Positions 50,201-63,125 are shown, counted from the first letter of the stretch. The stretch: DNA of 64,000 bases from Erigeron canadensis (GCF_010389155.1 NC_057762.1:30874055-30938054), one strand, 5' to 3'. Notes: generated by a model from the sequence alone, not told the origin. Made by a program: numbers and translations.

Positions 50201-52731
50201 TCAGGGTGTGGTTTCCGTTCCAGGATGGAATGCCTACAGAGTAAGCTGAGGCTTTATTTACATATTTTTGATTTCCAGATGTAACAGTCTGAGGGGTTGT
50301 TTGGATGTGCCTTTCGAAAGTGATTATATGATATTAAGTAATCAAAAATAGACACCCAGTGTAATAAAACTGGATGCAAAACCTAATGTTGGGTTGTGTT
50401 TATACTGCTTGAAGTTGTAATAATTAGATAATCAGATATTTGAGTTCTTGAAAATTTCTGATGTTGTAGTGATTGAACAGAAAAAAATGACAAAAAGATA
50501 GATTTTGGCGATATCTCTTAAATAAATATCAGCTTACCCTTGGATCAAGAGTTATGTTTGTAGCTGGTATGATGATATGAAACAGCTTATCTGACACCAA
50601 AATATGTAGGCTTTCTTGGTTTTGATATAAGTAAAGTAGGGGTTAAATGATACGAGTACTACTTGTATTAACTAAGAATTACTGTCTCATTGTAAATCAA
50701 AGAGTGTATAGATTATGTCCCTTTTGCGAAGTACTTCATTACTGCATTACCTAATTGTTAAAGCATAGCTTATATAGTAGATAGTTTAATGGCTCAATCG
50801 TTTATGTGGTAATTTATCTCTTCAGGGTTCTCTTGGTTCACTTTCATCTTTAGAGAGCCAACAGCAAGCAACTGGAAACAGTCAAATTTATGGTACTTCA
50901 CGCCAGAATGAAACGGTCAATGAACCACTAAGTGGAACGTATGCTTCATATCATACTGGCTCTATACCGTCCGGTTATTATGCATTACCAAGGGAGAATA
51001 TATTCCCTGAAAGGCCTGGTCAGCCCGATTGCCAATTTTACATGAAGACCGGAGACTGTAAATTTGGTGCAGTGTGCAGATTTCATCACCCAAGAGAGAG
51101 GGTGATTCCCATGCCTGACTGTGTTCTGAGTCCCATTGGGCTTCCTTTACGTCCGGTTAGTGATACATGTTTTATATCTTATATAATTATTACTCTATTC
51201 AAAGCACAATACTTCTTTCATCCAAGTTAGAGGTGGAAATTAAAATCTGTGAACGGGTCAATCTGGGCTATGCTTAGTCTCATATGGGTCAAATACAAAA
51301 TTCTGTATAGAGGGAACCCATCAAATGTGCCTATCAGGTTAAAAGTCACCCGAAGCATGTTATAATGCATACAAGTACAACCTTCTATATCCTTTAATAT
51401 CAAGATTTAGATTATTATATTCTAATAATAATGTCTTTGTAATCTACTCACTGCATTAATTTTTTGCTTATAAAATATACTGCATAAAGAAGTTTTTTCT
51501 GGTCAACCCAACTATAACTGACCATGCATACTTGACTTGTTAACCAACCATCCTGACCCAAGCATCTTGCTACGTGTAATCTAACTACTTGACTTTCTTG
51601 ACTGTATAGAAGAAACTGAAAGTTCTTGAAGTCGAAATGATGCTTACCCACTTGTTTCAAGGGCCTTCAATATGTTTGATTTTTTTGAATTTTTGTATCT
51701 GCATAATCAGTGAATCTCTTATACCTTCTATACTGAGTTTTTTGCTTCTTCAAAGTCTTAATAAGATACCTTAAGCTCACTAGCTGGAACTATCTAAAAC
51801 TTGCTAGGGAATAAATGACCAATTTTAATTATCTATATTTTAATAGCTCAAGTTAATTTAAAAACATATGTTATAAAAAGGGATCACTAGCTCGGAGGTT
51901 ATTTGATCTTTCACTGCTTGCATGAAAATATATGATATCTATAGCTAATATAGTAATAAAAAAAGGTTATAACTCAAGATGTTACATATTTGATCGGTAT
52001 TGATTCTTTTGGCGGGGTGTTATAATTTGCAAAGAGTGCCATTCAGTTTCTATTTCTCTCAAGATGTGCAGCATTTTCAGCTGAAAACACCTGCATGATA
52101 TTATAACTCTTTGACTACTGGCTGTCTGGTTCAACGTATACCTTTGTATGTTTGAACTAAATAAAATGCTTGTACCAAAAAGATTCACAGCTACTTACTG
52201 TAATGAATCGTTTCTAATGTGCAACCTTTTGGTCCAACAATGTGTATACCATACAATTAGCAATGTGTTATTATCACAAAAACAATATTTCTATGATGAT
52301 AATCTAATCAATTGAAAACACTGGGAGAGCCATTTGAGATAACATGGAACCCACACAATCGACCAACTCATAAGTAAATGGGTTAGAATGCCACGGTAAG
52401 AAAATTCAGAAAGGGAATGAGGGACGGGGCTATAATAAATACGTTGTTTCTGGATAGAATGATTGACAAAGCTGTTTCTAATTGTCAACAGGGAGAGCCT
52501 TTGTGTATTTTTTATTCTCGTTATGGAATATGCAAATTTGGTCCAAGTTGCAAGTTTGACCACCCAATGGAAGTCTTCACTTACAATTTTTCTCCAACTT
52601 CAGTGGATCCCCACTTGTTAGCATCATCGTCAGGAGCTCGCCCAGTAAACATTACATCACCAGGGCCAATTATCTTATCAGAGAGAAGACAAATACCTTC
52701 CAGGGATAATAGCATTGACCCAGAGGAATAA
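47211..52731 (+). CDS. CCCH zinc finger protein with five fingers (ZFN-type), 422 residues, 7 exons
   Basis: Exons: 47211-47271, 48419-48576, 49425-49487, 49652-49771, 49944-50240, 50826-51155, 52492-52731 (stop TAA); phases agree. Five C-x8-C-x5-C-x3-H fingers are complete: 48-67, 93-112 (split by intron 3), 139-158, 302-321 and 348-367. Fingers 1-3 are clustered, then a 140-residue Ser/Gly/Pro-rich linker, then fingers 4-5. This is the usual layout of the plant ZFN-like C3H subfamily, and the GYPLRP and GLPLRP motifs after fingers 2 and 4 are characteristic. Family members are nuclear and bind RNA or DNA. The start at 47211 gives the short Ser-rich N-terminus ([17 protein letters not shown]). 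The 5' flank has a pyrimidine-rich leader (about 46989-47010). The first intron donor (GAAG|GTCCTT) is weak. Confidence 0.93.
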
Positions 52732-53383
52732 GGACTGTCCAAGTAACCACAATGGTTATTTCCTACAATTATTATGTAGTAATTAAACATTTGCCTGTAA
52801 CTTCATTTTGGTTGTTGATGTACAGAATACATGTCAAATATTAACCTATTTTTGTGGAATCTAATTCCACCAACAGGCTTTAATTATTTGAACTGTCCTC
52901 ACATTTTGTTAATCCCCATTATTTGTGCAAATACTCATTTTCATTAACAGGCTAGTGCAATAAAATCTAAAAATATATCAGCAACCTTGTAATCTTCAGC
53001 ATAACGGTTCCTACATCTGGGAAGTATTTCCTGTGGATCATAAAGAAGGCACTATGTGTATTTTAGATTATGGTCTCTAAATTTTTCTGTAGTTTGTTTG
53101 TTTTGATGAAGGTTGTCTATTTTAGGTACGACTGTTCTGATCAGACTAGATTTACTATGATGCTAATTGGTACGTAATTTCAAGGTTCAAGACTGATCTG
53201 CAACCCTGTGAGTGAGCAAAGCATCAACTGACTCCACATCGCTATCTCCAAGGGCTCTTGCATGAGGTAACTTATAGTTATATTTGAAAAGATACATGAA
53301 AAGATTCGTAAATTTAATCCTGACTAAATTACTCGCTACGAAACTGGTTTTAGAGATTCTTAAATTTGAATACGTACACATTA

Positions 53384-53563
53384 CCAATGCAGCTTGGGCC
53401 CACATGTGAAGTTGAGAGACGCAGGTTCAATCCTTGGGATGCCCAAATCATGTGGGTATTAAGTGAAAGTATTTTACCGGCATCATAACCCTTACGGGGT
53501 GGGATGATGAGGATCCAATATGGTTCTGGGGACAGGGTGCCCTCCTTTACCCTTTTTTTTTTA
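53384..53563 (+). mobile_element. SINE-like element
   Basis: A box-like TGCAGCTTGGGCC and B box-like GCAGGTTCAATCCTTGG, ending in a T-rich tract after GGTGCCCTCCTTTACCC. No clear target duplication, so the boundaries are approximate. Confidence 0.5.
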
Positions 53564-54995
53564 ATACCAGAATCACTCTTTTGTATTTCTAAAATAGAAT
53601 TTAAATCATGTATCTAGTTGGAGTTAGAATGTCGTTCCATTAGTGATGAATCAAAACAAGCTGTACGGTCTTGATAGTTTGAACGGCTTGTAAAGCCTTG
53701 TATACTCGTGAATTGCTATACCTGAAACAATGAAACTAACCCTGTCTACTTTAGCCCTTGGAGGTTGTTCAGATAAGTTATACTTTTGAGTTAAAATATA
53801 ATATTAGTGGATTGCGGTGAGTTGATATATGATAAATATGAGAATGCCCTCTGTTTATTCATCTTGATGTGAAGTTTGTGTGGCTCATTGGGTCATCTCT
53901 CATCTCTCATGCATAAATGCCAATTTACCCTACGCCTCAAGTTGGTACAATGGACGCATGTAATATATGCTATATATATCTCAACCTTCCAAACAGTCTT
54001 ATTCAAAACATGTACAAACTAACCAGTTGTATACACATCCTTTAACATGATTGAGCTAATACATGGCCGGTAAACGAGTTGAACTTTTATCAAGTTTTTC
54101 AGAAAATTGAGCAATTTACTCTAAACTTAAGACAAGGAATTTGGTCTGCGTCAGACAGGTGCTTCTTTATTCGGGTTGAAGGTATCTTTATTTTGTAAGT
54201 AAATTGGTCTGATACCTTTACAAATTTGAACTTTTGTAGTCCAGTACCAAAAGAACAGCAAGCTTTTTTCAGCTTATTAGCACTCAACTCAACTTCTTAT
54301 CGGACATTTCGAGCCCTATGTAATATGTAAGTTACAATATATATATATGTACTTAGGGCTGAAAACAAGTTCTATTTTTATCTAGTTGTTTGAGTTTGAA
54401 CTTGTCCCAGGCTTGCTGATCTCTCAAACTGACCTTGGTTAATTGAGCATATTTGCATATCAATTTTTTTGTATAGCTATTCCTGCCCAGGCCTTTCTCG
54501 AGCGATGCTCAAGCTTGCATTATGAGGTATGTTGAGCTCCTGGATATATTTTAATCCTAGGTTGAGCCGTTGAGGTTGTTGAGTGGAGTTTGAGCTCTGA
54601 TCGGCTTGTTTGCAAGTTGCAACCCTTGGTATACAATATTGCGTTGTTTATTGAACTTTTGAATGGTTTTTGAAATTGCGACAATGCGGTATCAGAAGCA
54701 AAAAACAAAACTAAGATCAAATATAAAATTTTACAAAGTAGACTTTGATGCAAAATCAGAATGAAGTAGATCGTAATCCACAAAATGGATATAAGCTTAA
54801 GGCTTGTGCAGGAAGAAAGTGGGTGTTCCCGTATGTTCAAAACCTGGTTATTGCGACTGGAATAGATTTAATTTTGGTATGTGATTAGAGAACAAAACAA
54901 GTGATTACTGATTAGTTGATACAACCAAGTCGTTCTTTTGTAATGTTAACATCATCTATGGGTTAAAATTCTGGTGTTAACACGTGTCTGGTATT

Positions 54996-55266
54996 TTTTT
55001 TATTTTATTTTTGAAAAGTAAATTTTATTCAAAACTCGCCAACTTCCAAAAATAAGGAGTGGCAAACACTATACATTGGCTAATTAAACATTTACATTAA
55101 ACAAAACCCAATCTTGCCAACTAAGTGAGTAAAATTTAAGCTTATTCTTGTACCATACGAAACTTGTAGACATGATGTCATGGATAATCTTCTCCACTTT
55201 TATCGGTTTACCTTCAAACTTCTTCTCGTTCCTCGCCTTCCACAATCACCAACATGTAACAAAAAC
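54996..55266 (-). mobile_element. 5'-truncated L1-type LINE with 15-bp target duplication
   Basis: On the minus strand the sequence encodes the C-terminal tail typical of plant L1 reverse transcriptase polyproteins (LWKARNEKKFEGKPIKVEKI, then SLSWQDWVLFNVNV and stop), with a TGA shortly before it. The A-rich tail is the T-rich run at 54996-55018. Flanks are the identical CACGTGTCTGGTATT (54981-54995 and 55267-55281). Confidence 0.9.
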
Positions 55267-56494
55267 CACGTGTCTGGTATTAATGAGTATATTTTTAACC
55301 CAATGCTTAGATATATAATGTGATTTAACTCGGCATGCCAAATTGCCAATGTATATTTGCATCACACATTCACACCTCCTGTTATAACTGAACATTTGTG
55401 TTAACACTTTCTAGCCGCGGTTACAAGATTTATACAAGGCATGTTTTCTATGTGAATTAAAGAAATTTCCCCCTTTTCGAAGATAACAACATGACATACC
55501 CAACGTATTTATATTCCCAAGTTATTATGCCATATATGAATTTATTTATCAATATATTTTATTAGTTTCAAATGAATAATCGTACTTTTCGTGGGGGTGC
55601 TTAAAGGCCTGTGGCCTAATGGTGTTCAAAACAATCCTACAATCAAGAAGTTATTTGTTCAGGTCCTATTATGAACAATTATTATGTAAACATGCAGTGA
55701 CATGAAATATTCACTTATAAAGTGATGAAGTGCATATCATAGCTGATTTGCCAACTATATACACAAGTCTCCTAGACTCATTCTAAGCCTTCATAACAAA
55801 AACCTTCCATGAAAAATTCTATGCATATTTAGATTTATAATCCAATCTGATCTTCGTCTTCAACATTTTGACTCAAAATCCTGAGATCAAGACTGAAACA
55901 GAAAGCCTGGTGACAACTAACTGTCCGTTAAATATCAAGTTACTTGAGTATCAAGCTTTAAGCCTGGGGCAAGGCATTGAAATGGAAATATGAGTCAAAG
56001 ATGAAACAACTTTCTGACTGTTTCAATTCAATTCTGAAAAAGAGGTTTATAATGATTAGCTTAAAACCATAAATCCATATATGAAGGAAATTACTCCCTA
56101 GAAGAAACAACTTGGTAATTCTCCAAAATATAGCAGGAAGAGCTTGTAAATCTACACTAACTTTACCTAATCAGAAATTACAACCATACCTTCAAGGCAA
56201 TGCGCATATCTTTTTTGTACTATTTAACAGAATAAATATGAAAATTTGATAATGCCATACATTCCCTGATAATTTCGTTTACACATACATTGATAGAGAA
56301 AATCTTTGATCCGTTACTGTTTACAATATGAAAATGGTTGGCGGTTCATCAATTCAACATACTTAGAATATTTGCAAGGCCATCATATACCACATGGTTC
56401 ATGTTCTCCAGACACAAGAAGGAAAACTAATATTCATGTTGTAGTGTACTTCATCATTGAACAAACTTACATAGCGCCAACCCAATTGCATCTT

Positions 56495-59391
56495 CTAAGA
56501 CAACCACCAATCTGGTCCTCCAGGCTTCTTCACAAGGATCTGATTATATTCTGGTCTCGATGTCTGTAATCCAATCATTCATTCATAATAACAAAGAAAT
56601 AAGTCAGATCCTTTCTTTAGCATTCTCCACAACCTAGTTATTCATCCTGAATTTATAGCACTTTGTAAAATCCAAGATCAGATGCTTTCTTTACAAGATA
56701 TGTCAGAAATGGAAAAGGTTGTGATGCCCTTTCTAAACATATCACAAAATTAAGTGGTCTAACTGGAAATTATTGTTAGCACTGTTTTTGCAACTAGCAA
56801 CAAAAAAATAATACTAAAAAGTAGTGTTCGTGGAGAAAAACATCGTTGGTTGCAGCACTCGTCAGCTCTATTTCTCTGGAGGTTGTTCCAAAAAGAAGAA
56901 TAGAAGATACACAACTGGATGAGTCAATGTACGTTAGAATATGGATTTGCTGCATCAGATGACTATTTTCTGACAATACAGGGTTTATATCTGTAAAGGA
57001 TAAGCTAACAGCGGCCATAAGAGAGAACAGTTTTTCTAAGAAATGTAAACAATAAGGGTTAAAGGTATGCCATTAAAGGGAGGAATTATGAATACTAGAA
57101 ATTTCCACAACTATGATTTTGGTTTTAGCTTTTGGACAAAAAGAGAAGTAAACTTCATCCCCTATCACCATCAATGGCATACAAGGAGAAGTTATTTGAA
57201 CAGAGCAATCTTCTTGATAACGTAAAAAAGAAAGAAAGAATGAATAGAAGTAATCTCTTGAAAGGGGGCAAAGCTTAATTCTTTCAACTTTGTTGTTGCC
57301 TACTTGCTCCCAAGGGGATTTAATTGCAGTAACATAGAATGACTATCAACTGACTCCGTGAGACTACCCCATTCAAACTTAGCAGCTATAGGATATAAAG
57401 AAAAAGGACAAATAAGAGACAGGTCCAGGAGCAACCATAGAAAGATGCCCATGATGCAGAAACAGTTCCAGATCATGCAAACAAGAAGCAATTAGGGACT
57501 CAAAGTAATAGATGAAAAGTCACTGGCCTTCCTTTTGCAAAAGGAAAACTAGGGGTGACAAGATGTGCAAGTTAAGTAATAAGTCAAAACCAGATCTTTT
57601 GGTATGGGTCCGATTTGGTTAGGTGTTATCCACTTCTGGTCCTTTCCTTAAAAGCTTCCAATTGAAAATATTTCAATCAATTCCTTAAAATCGTTTAAAA
57701 GGCCAAGTGTTTCTAAAAATCTCCAACGTGTTGTATTTCTAGATATCTCCAATTGTTTGTTGTCCAGCCACAAGATGAATTCAAGGTCCAGCTTTGATAC
57801 ATGACATAGTGATGCAATTCAGTATGTTGCTAATATGTGGACAACACAATGATAAGGTATTTATGCAAATTGTCAACTTGCATAGTTATATGAATAATTG
57901 ATCAAGCAGTTGTAATGGTCCTCGACACCCAAGAATCTCATGGGACACCCCTGACTTGTGGTATCTAATCACATTATAATTCGGGCAGGCATCATCCTCC
58001 ACAGAATTGGAAGGGTTGGGGGTGATATAACTTTGATCATACTGTCCTAACGATCATATCCATATTCCAGATTACTATTGGAAGTGTTGTTTCCATGACT
58101 TTTGTTATTCCCACCAATTCATGTTTTGACATTGCATAGACACAACTTTAGAAGAAAATCAGACCTTCTGTGTACGCTTTGTTTTTTATAAATGGGACAA
58201 ATGTTATTTATATTCCTAAAAGTTTCTTCTTAAGCTGAATTCACTACATAAAACCAACATTACATTTTACATAGCCGTCTGAAAAAAACCAATAAATAGA
58301 AGGTAAAGCCGCTATTTTTTTCTCAAAACCTTTTAAGAATGATAAATAACAAAAACCAAATCACACAAAAAGTCTGAAAGCTATTAACAACGCCGCGTCA
58401 ATGCAATGTCAAATTAAGGAGCCATCCGCAACAGCAAAGACAAAGGCGGCAGTAACTGCGATCTGATCCGAACATCAATGTCTTCATTGCAATAGTATGG
58501 TCAAAAGTATACTGTATTATACCACCCCCAACCCATCATCTGATTCCTTAACGGACCGGCCCAAATAGTAATGTGATTGGATATTTCAACTGACTGATGA
58601 ATGTATGTGACCATAACAAATCCTTGATTAATAACTTACTTTCATACAAGTCACATAATACTCACATGCTGCATATTATCATATTATATATATATACTAA
58701 AATGTAACTTTGGCATGTGATGGGGGAGTACTTTAGCTAAAAGTACACCCCTACATGATTAAGTTACAAGTACTTAGTGCACAACTAAAATAACTAACGC
58801 CCTTAAATACCGTTAAGTATTGTTTGGTTAACTAACGGTACTTACAAAAAGGTATTTAACGGAGTTTGTTTTCAAGTTTAAGTTTTTTAACTTTTGCCAC
58901 TAAAGTTTTGCTTTAGTTACTTTTTGCCACATAACTTTTGGTTTTAAGCTTTTCTCATCAAAAGTTTATTTCTTTTTTTTTACCACATAACTTTTACTTT
59001 TTTAACTTGCGTCACGGAAACTTTTTCTCGCTCCGAAAGTTTTTTTATTTGCTTTTTACCACCTAACTTTTGGTTTCCAAATTTTGTTACCAAAGTTTCA
59101 TTCTCTTTACATTTGACCACAATTTTTATTCTTAACTTTTGCCACGAAAATTTTATTTTTCGGCTTAATGTTTTTTAACTTTTGTATTTTTCGGCTTAAT
59201 GTTTTTTAACTTTTGTCATGAGAGTTTTGTTTTTCTCCCGGGGCAACGCCCGGGTTAAAATACTTGTTTGTACTTAAAAGCAATTGGTGCCATAACAATT
59301 CTTAACCTATATCTATATATCTATCTATATCTATATCTGTAACTCTATATATATTATATAAATCAAAATCAGCAGCTATTGAATCACTAAA

Positions 59392-59424
<33 letters not shown>

Positions 59425-59633
59425 TAGAATTATATGAAAGGGAGAAGAGAAGAGGAGGGGAGACTAACCAAATCTTTGAAGAGAATAAAAGAGATGAGAA
59501 AAAACAGAACGAAAAGGATCTCAAACTCAGCATATCGAATGAATCTAAACACTGAGTCGACACACCGATTTACTAACGGTTCCTCTTCTCTTCTTCCTCT
59601 TCCCGTCCCACCTCCACCTGATCTCTTCGCCAT
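56495..59633 (-). CDS. Small conserved plant membrane protein, 77 residues, 2 exons
   Basis: Exon 1 59633-59469 (55 codons, MAKRSGGGGTGRGRREEEPL onward), intron 59468-56564 (2.9 kb, GT-AG), exon 2 56563-56495 (22 codons plus TAG). The junction restores the conserved FKDL-TSRPEYNQILVKKPGG stretch I remember from short unannotated plant proteins. Without exon 2 the frame runs only a few codons into the intron. One membrane helix is likely at residues 38-53 (EILFVLFFLISFILF), with a basic/Gly-rich N-terminus and a C-terminus ending GGPDWWLS. Function unknown. Confidence 0.85.
58690..59264 (+). mobile_element. Helitron-like element in the intron, degenerate 3' end
   Basis: Ends with a GC-rich hairpin (CCCGGGGCAACGCCCGGG) followed by TTAAAATACTTG, like a Helitron end with CTAG changed to CTTG. 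The interior repeats AACTTTTGCCAC-type units many times (58880-59220). The left boundary next to the TA repeat at about 58690 is a guess. Confidence 0.45.
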
Positions 59634-59808
59634 AATGTGAATTTTTGATCTGATATTACGAGTATTTATTATTGTGTTAATGGAAGGAATTCAATTTTGG
59701 GGGAACGAATCAAAATTAAGGACGGACGGATAGGATACTGCTTTATATACATGGTCAACAACTAAATCCACGGTCAACTTTGGTTTTCTTTCTCTTTCTA
59801 GTTTTTAA

Positions 59809-60254
59809 CAATGTTTTAAATACTGCTTTATATACCGGACGGTATTACCATTATTTGAGGCTACTCTGGTATTTTAATCCCGATGTTTTTCTGGTATTTT
59901 CATTATTTTATATCGGCCGGTATTATCCGGTATTACCATTCCGGTATTTTAAACTTTTTTTTTGAAATTTTTTTAAATATTCTTTTATGATATTTTAATG
60001 TTAGTTTTTGTTACTTGTGAACTTTAAACTTTATATTTTGTTATGGAATACCTATTTGGTATTATTTTTTAGTGAATTATAATTGTTTTTTTTTTTACTA
60101 TTTTCGTCAAATTGTAATAAATTTTGTAGAATAATAACAAAATAAACTAAAATAGTCGTACCGGCCGGTATTTTCGGTAATTTCGATAATACCGGTAATA
60201 CCGGAATTTTTTTTTACGCCGGTATGATTAAAATACCGGTTTTTTAAAACATTG
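59809..60254. mobile_element. Non-autonomous hAT-like element packed with CCGGTATT motifs
   Basis: 446 bp. Ends CAATGTTTTAAATAC (left) and CAATGTTTTAAAAAAC (right, inverted). Perfect 8-bp flanking repeat GTTTTTAA (59801-59808 and 60255-60262). The interior contains about a dozen ACCGG or CCGGTAT(T/C) motifs in both orientations, concentrated toward the ends, separated by T-rich sequence. No coding capacity. Confidence 0.85.
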
Positions 60255-61648
60255 GTTTTTAAGGTCATTTTGGTAAAATACTCAATCAAGAATGGGCTGC
60301 TAAGTGCCAATTAAGCTTATTAATTTACCCGGAAATTTCTTTCTCAACGGCCTTATTTATTTACCCGGAAATTGAAAACTTTTACTACCATTTCCAATTA
60401 GCCATCTTTTCTTTGTTTGTTGGGTATTAGAAATCAGTTTTATATGGGGCCCCAAGAAAAACACTAGAGAGATCTCATTTCAAGTATTAGTCTCACAAGT
60501 TGTTCCATTAATTTGTTGTAATGTTTTCGAACGGGTTGGTTGATGGGATTTTCATGTATCATAGATCTACTGGGTCTGGACTGTCTATGCCTAGATTGGG
60601 GCGACTTACGGTGGTCTTTTGCCGATGCTAAAATTCTCGGCTTCGGACAATAAAAGAAAAAGAAAATATTCCTGGAACTTAGAGATGACAAAATGTACGA
60701 GGTGATCGGGTTGGGTGACGGGTCAAAATGGGTCCGGATCCCGGTCGAAACGGTCACATTTTATCCGAGAATAAAATATTATAAATTTGATTCATTACAG
60801 TTATATTCTACTCTAATACTAAAAGTTTAATGTTTTTCATTTAATACATTTCATTTCGTAATATCACTTCAAGTTAAGAATAATACTCATAAAAAAGGTG
60901 ATACTTTTATGATTTAATCTACTTTTTCCTATAAATAATTATTTTGGTTATTATCATTTGTATAACTATTTTTAAACGAAAGAAACTTATTTATTGAGTT
61001 GTTAATTAATTAATATGTTTAGTAGGATGCAATAACATAACTTAAAAAACCAATACCAAACTCAGGAACCGAATGGTTTCAACAACCAAACATCAAAGGT
61101 TTTGGGCTTTAACCACGAATCGAACTGGTTTGCGCGCCATTCAAACGTGGAAGTGGCAAGAGAGGTGAATTCATTATTCATGAACGATTATATGATACGA
61201 ATATCATTTCGTATTAACCATGGGTTATATAAAGATTGGGCACAATTATTATCTGTTATGTAAAAATCATTCTCTCTATATATATTTAACGGTTAAACAA
61301 GGTGCATGGACCATCTTTCTATCTTGAGATACTTTCAAATCCACAATCATTCTCTATGGGTTTGCTGGTGAAGCACTCTTTTTGGTTTGTGACAGTGGCG
61401 TCCAATTTAAGTGTTTCAACATACCCTCTTTTTTCATTTTTTGCTTAGCGTCTTACAATAAAAAGGAAAGTGCCTGAAAAGGAAAGATTCACTAAATACA
61501 TTATGTCATACCTATATTTAAAATCTCATGTTAAATCAATTTTTATTTTTATTTTCAATTAATATCTATATATCTATTTATAAGTAAAATCTCACTAAAT
61601 ACAATGAGACTTGTTTGTGACTGGAAAATAAGCAAAGAGACCTATCAT

Positions 61649-62105
61649 CAAGGTTGCACCGAGACGGGTATGGTGAAGTGGTACGGGGACGATACGGGTA
61701 CGGGAAACGGCAAAAAAAAAAAAAAAAGATATGGGGACGGTAAAGATAAGGCAATAAAAATACAAAAAATGAAAAATATATTAAATAAAACTCAAATAGA
61801 TAGATATTGATGTAAAGTGTATGATATTAATTGAGATTTTTTAGTTGTCTATATACATATATACGTCCCAATTCACAGGTCGGTTAGAGATTTTTTATGG
61901 GCCGGTTCTAATTTGAAGGGTATAGAAACACTAAACCCTAAATGGGCTAGGAAACGTCTCCAAATTCCCCCGAAACATCCCCAGAACCCTTCCCCAGCCG
62001 TCCCCTAAATCTGAAACGTCCCCATGCCGAATCCTAGCCGTCCCCGTCCCCCAAAAGGGCCAGGGACGGGTACCCTGACCAATTAGGCGTCCCCGTGCAT
62101 CATAG
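61649..62105 (+). mobile_element. Non-autonomous hAT-like element with GTACGGG motifs, copy B
   Basis: 457 bp, inverted relative to copy A at 6146-6692. Left end CAAGGTTGCACCG, right end (inverted) CTATGATGCACGG. The 8-bp flanks are CCTATCAT (61641-61648) and TCTATCAT (62106-62113), 7 of 8 identical. Internal GATACGGGTACGGGAAACGG and GGGGACGG motifs match copy A. The middle is AT-rich and differs. Confidence 0.75.
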
Positions 62106-62546
62106 TCTATCATGCAATGTCAAACATATCTTATTAGCCTAATTTGTCTTCCGACCATGTTTAATACATATAATTATAATTAAGCCTAAGTTTTGGTGTT
62201 AATTCGGATTTATAAGGGTTGTCTAAGATGTAATCAAAAATGGTACAGTATCTACTTACAAGATTAGTAGATGTCTATTGGTATACTAAAAATGATAGTT
62301 AACTTAGTAGTAAATGTTGTTTTATTAGTCCTATATAATAATATCCTCCTAATTAATGATTCTTATAATGCATGTCTTCATTTCATGACAAATATAATCT
62401 TTTAAGTTTTTCCTTCTAATTTCATCCCTTGGTTATATCATGTGTCATCATTATCACATTGTTATAATATTTTTGTAAGAGAATTTTTTTGAAAAAATAT
62501 CAGGAAGATTAAACTTTTTTCCGTATATATATATATATATATATAT

Positions 62547-62738
62547 CGGGAAAGGTTAGATAAAGAATGCAGTACCTATCTTATATAAAGTATAGGGGAT
62601 TATGTAAAATTCAGGTGGGGTTTATGTAAAATTCAGGGGGTTATGTATGTTTATCAAATTCAAAGGTTTAATATGTAACTTTTTTTTAATGTGACAGTAC
62701 TTAAGTTTAGATAAAGTCTGCAATACATATCATTTTTC
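62547..62738. mobile_element. TA-microsatellite-flanked short element with direct terminal repeats
   Basis: Bounded by (TA)n at 62524-62546 and 62739-62755. Near each end lies a similar 26-bp segment in direct, not inverted, orientation (62555-62580 GTTAGATAAAGAATGCAGTA and 62706-62731 TTTAGATAAAGTCTGCAATA). A smaller direct repeat TTATGTAAAATTCAGG occurs twice inside. Confidence 0.45.
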
Positions 62739-63125
62739 ATATATATATATATATAATATATAATGTATAGAAACCAGCATATGAAAAGGAAATGGAAATT
62801 TCTGTTGTGCCTAAAGTTGAAAGAGGTGTGGAGGTTGTTGGGGGTTGTAAAGCAGTTGCATTAACTTAGAGAATCAACATTAACTTTTGGTTGCATGCAC
62901 TACTTCAGTGGGCAACACCACCTTTAATCCCTCTCTACCAAACTCAATCCCCCTTTAAACTCAAAGTTGGACTCAAAAGGGTTATTGACTTTGAATTACA
63001 AGTTACTGTACACAGTATATTTTAGGTATTAATTCTCATATTAGATTAGACATAAGGCCCTAGCAAGCTAGCTAAAAGATTAATCTTTATATCTTAAAGA
63101 CAAAGCAAACCTAGCGAGTACTCCA

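Larger units (their letters stand above)
52732..56494. other. Intergenic region between convergent genes
   Basis: 3.8 kb between the stop of the CCCH gene (+) and the stop of the 77-residue protein gene (-). Holds a SINE (about 53384-53563) and a truncated LINE (54996-55266). No gene seen in the rest. Confidence 0.5.

Noticed and set aside
59434..59640. 68-codon plus-strand frame
   Set aside because: It is the antisense shadow of exon 1 of the 77-residue membrane protein.
60464..60757. 97-codon minus-strand frame
   Set aside because: Overlaps a dispersed GGGTTGGGTGACGGG repeat; composition is that of the repeat.
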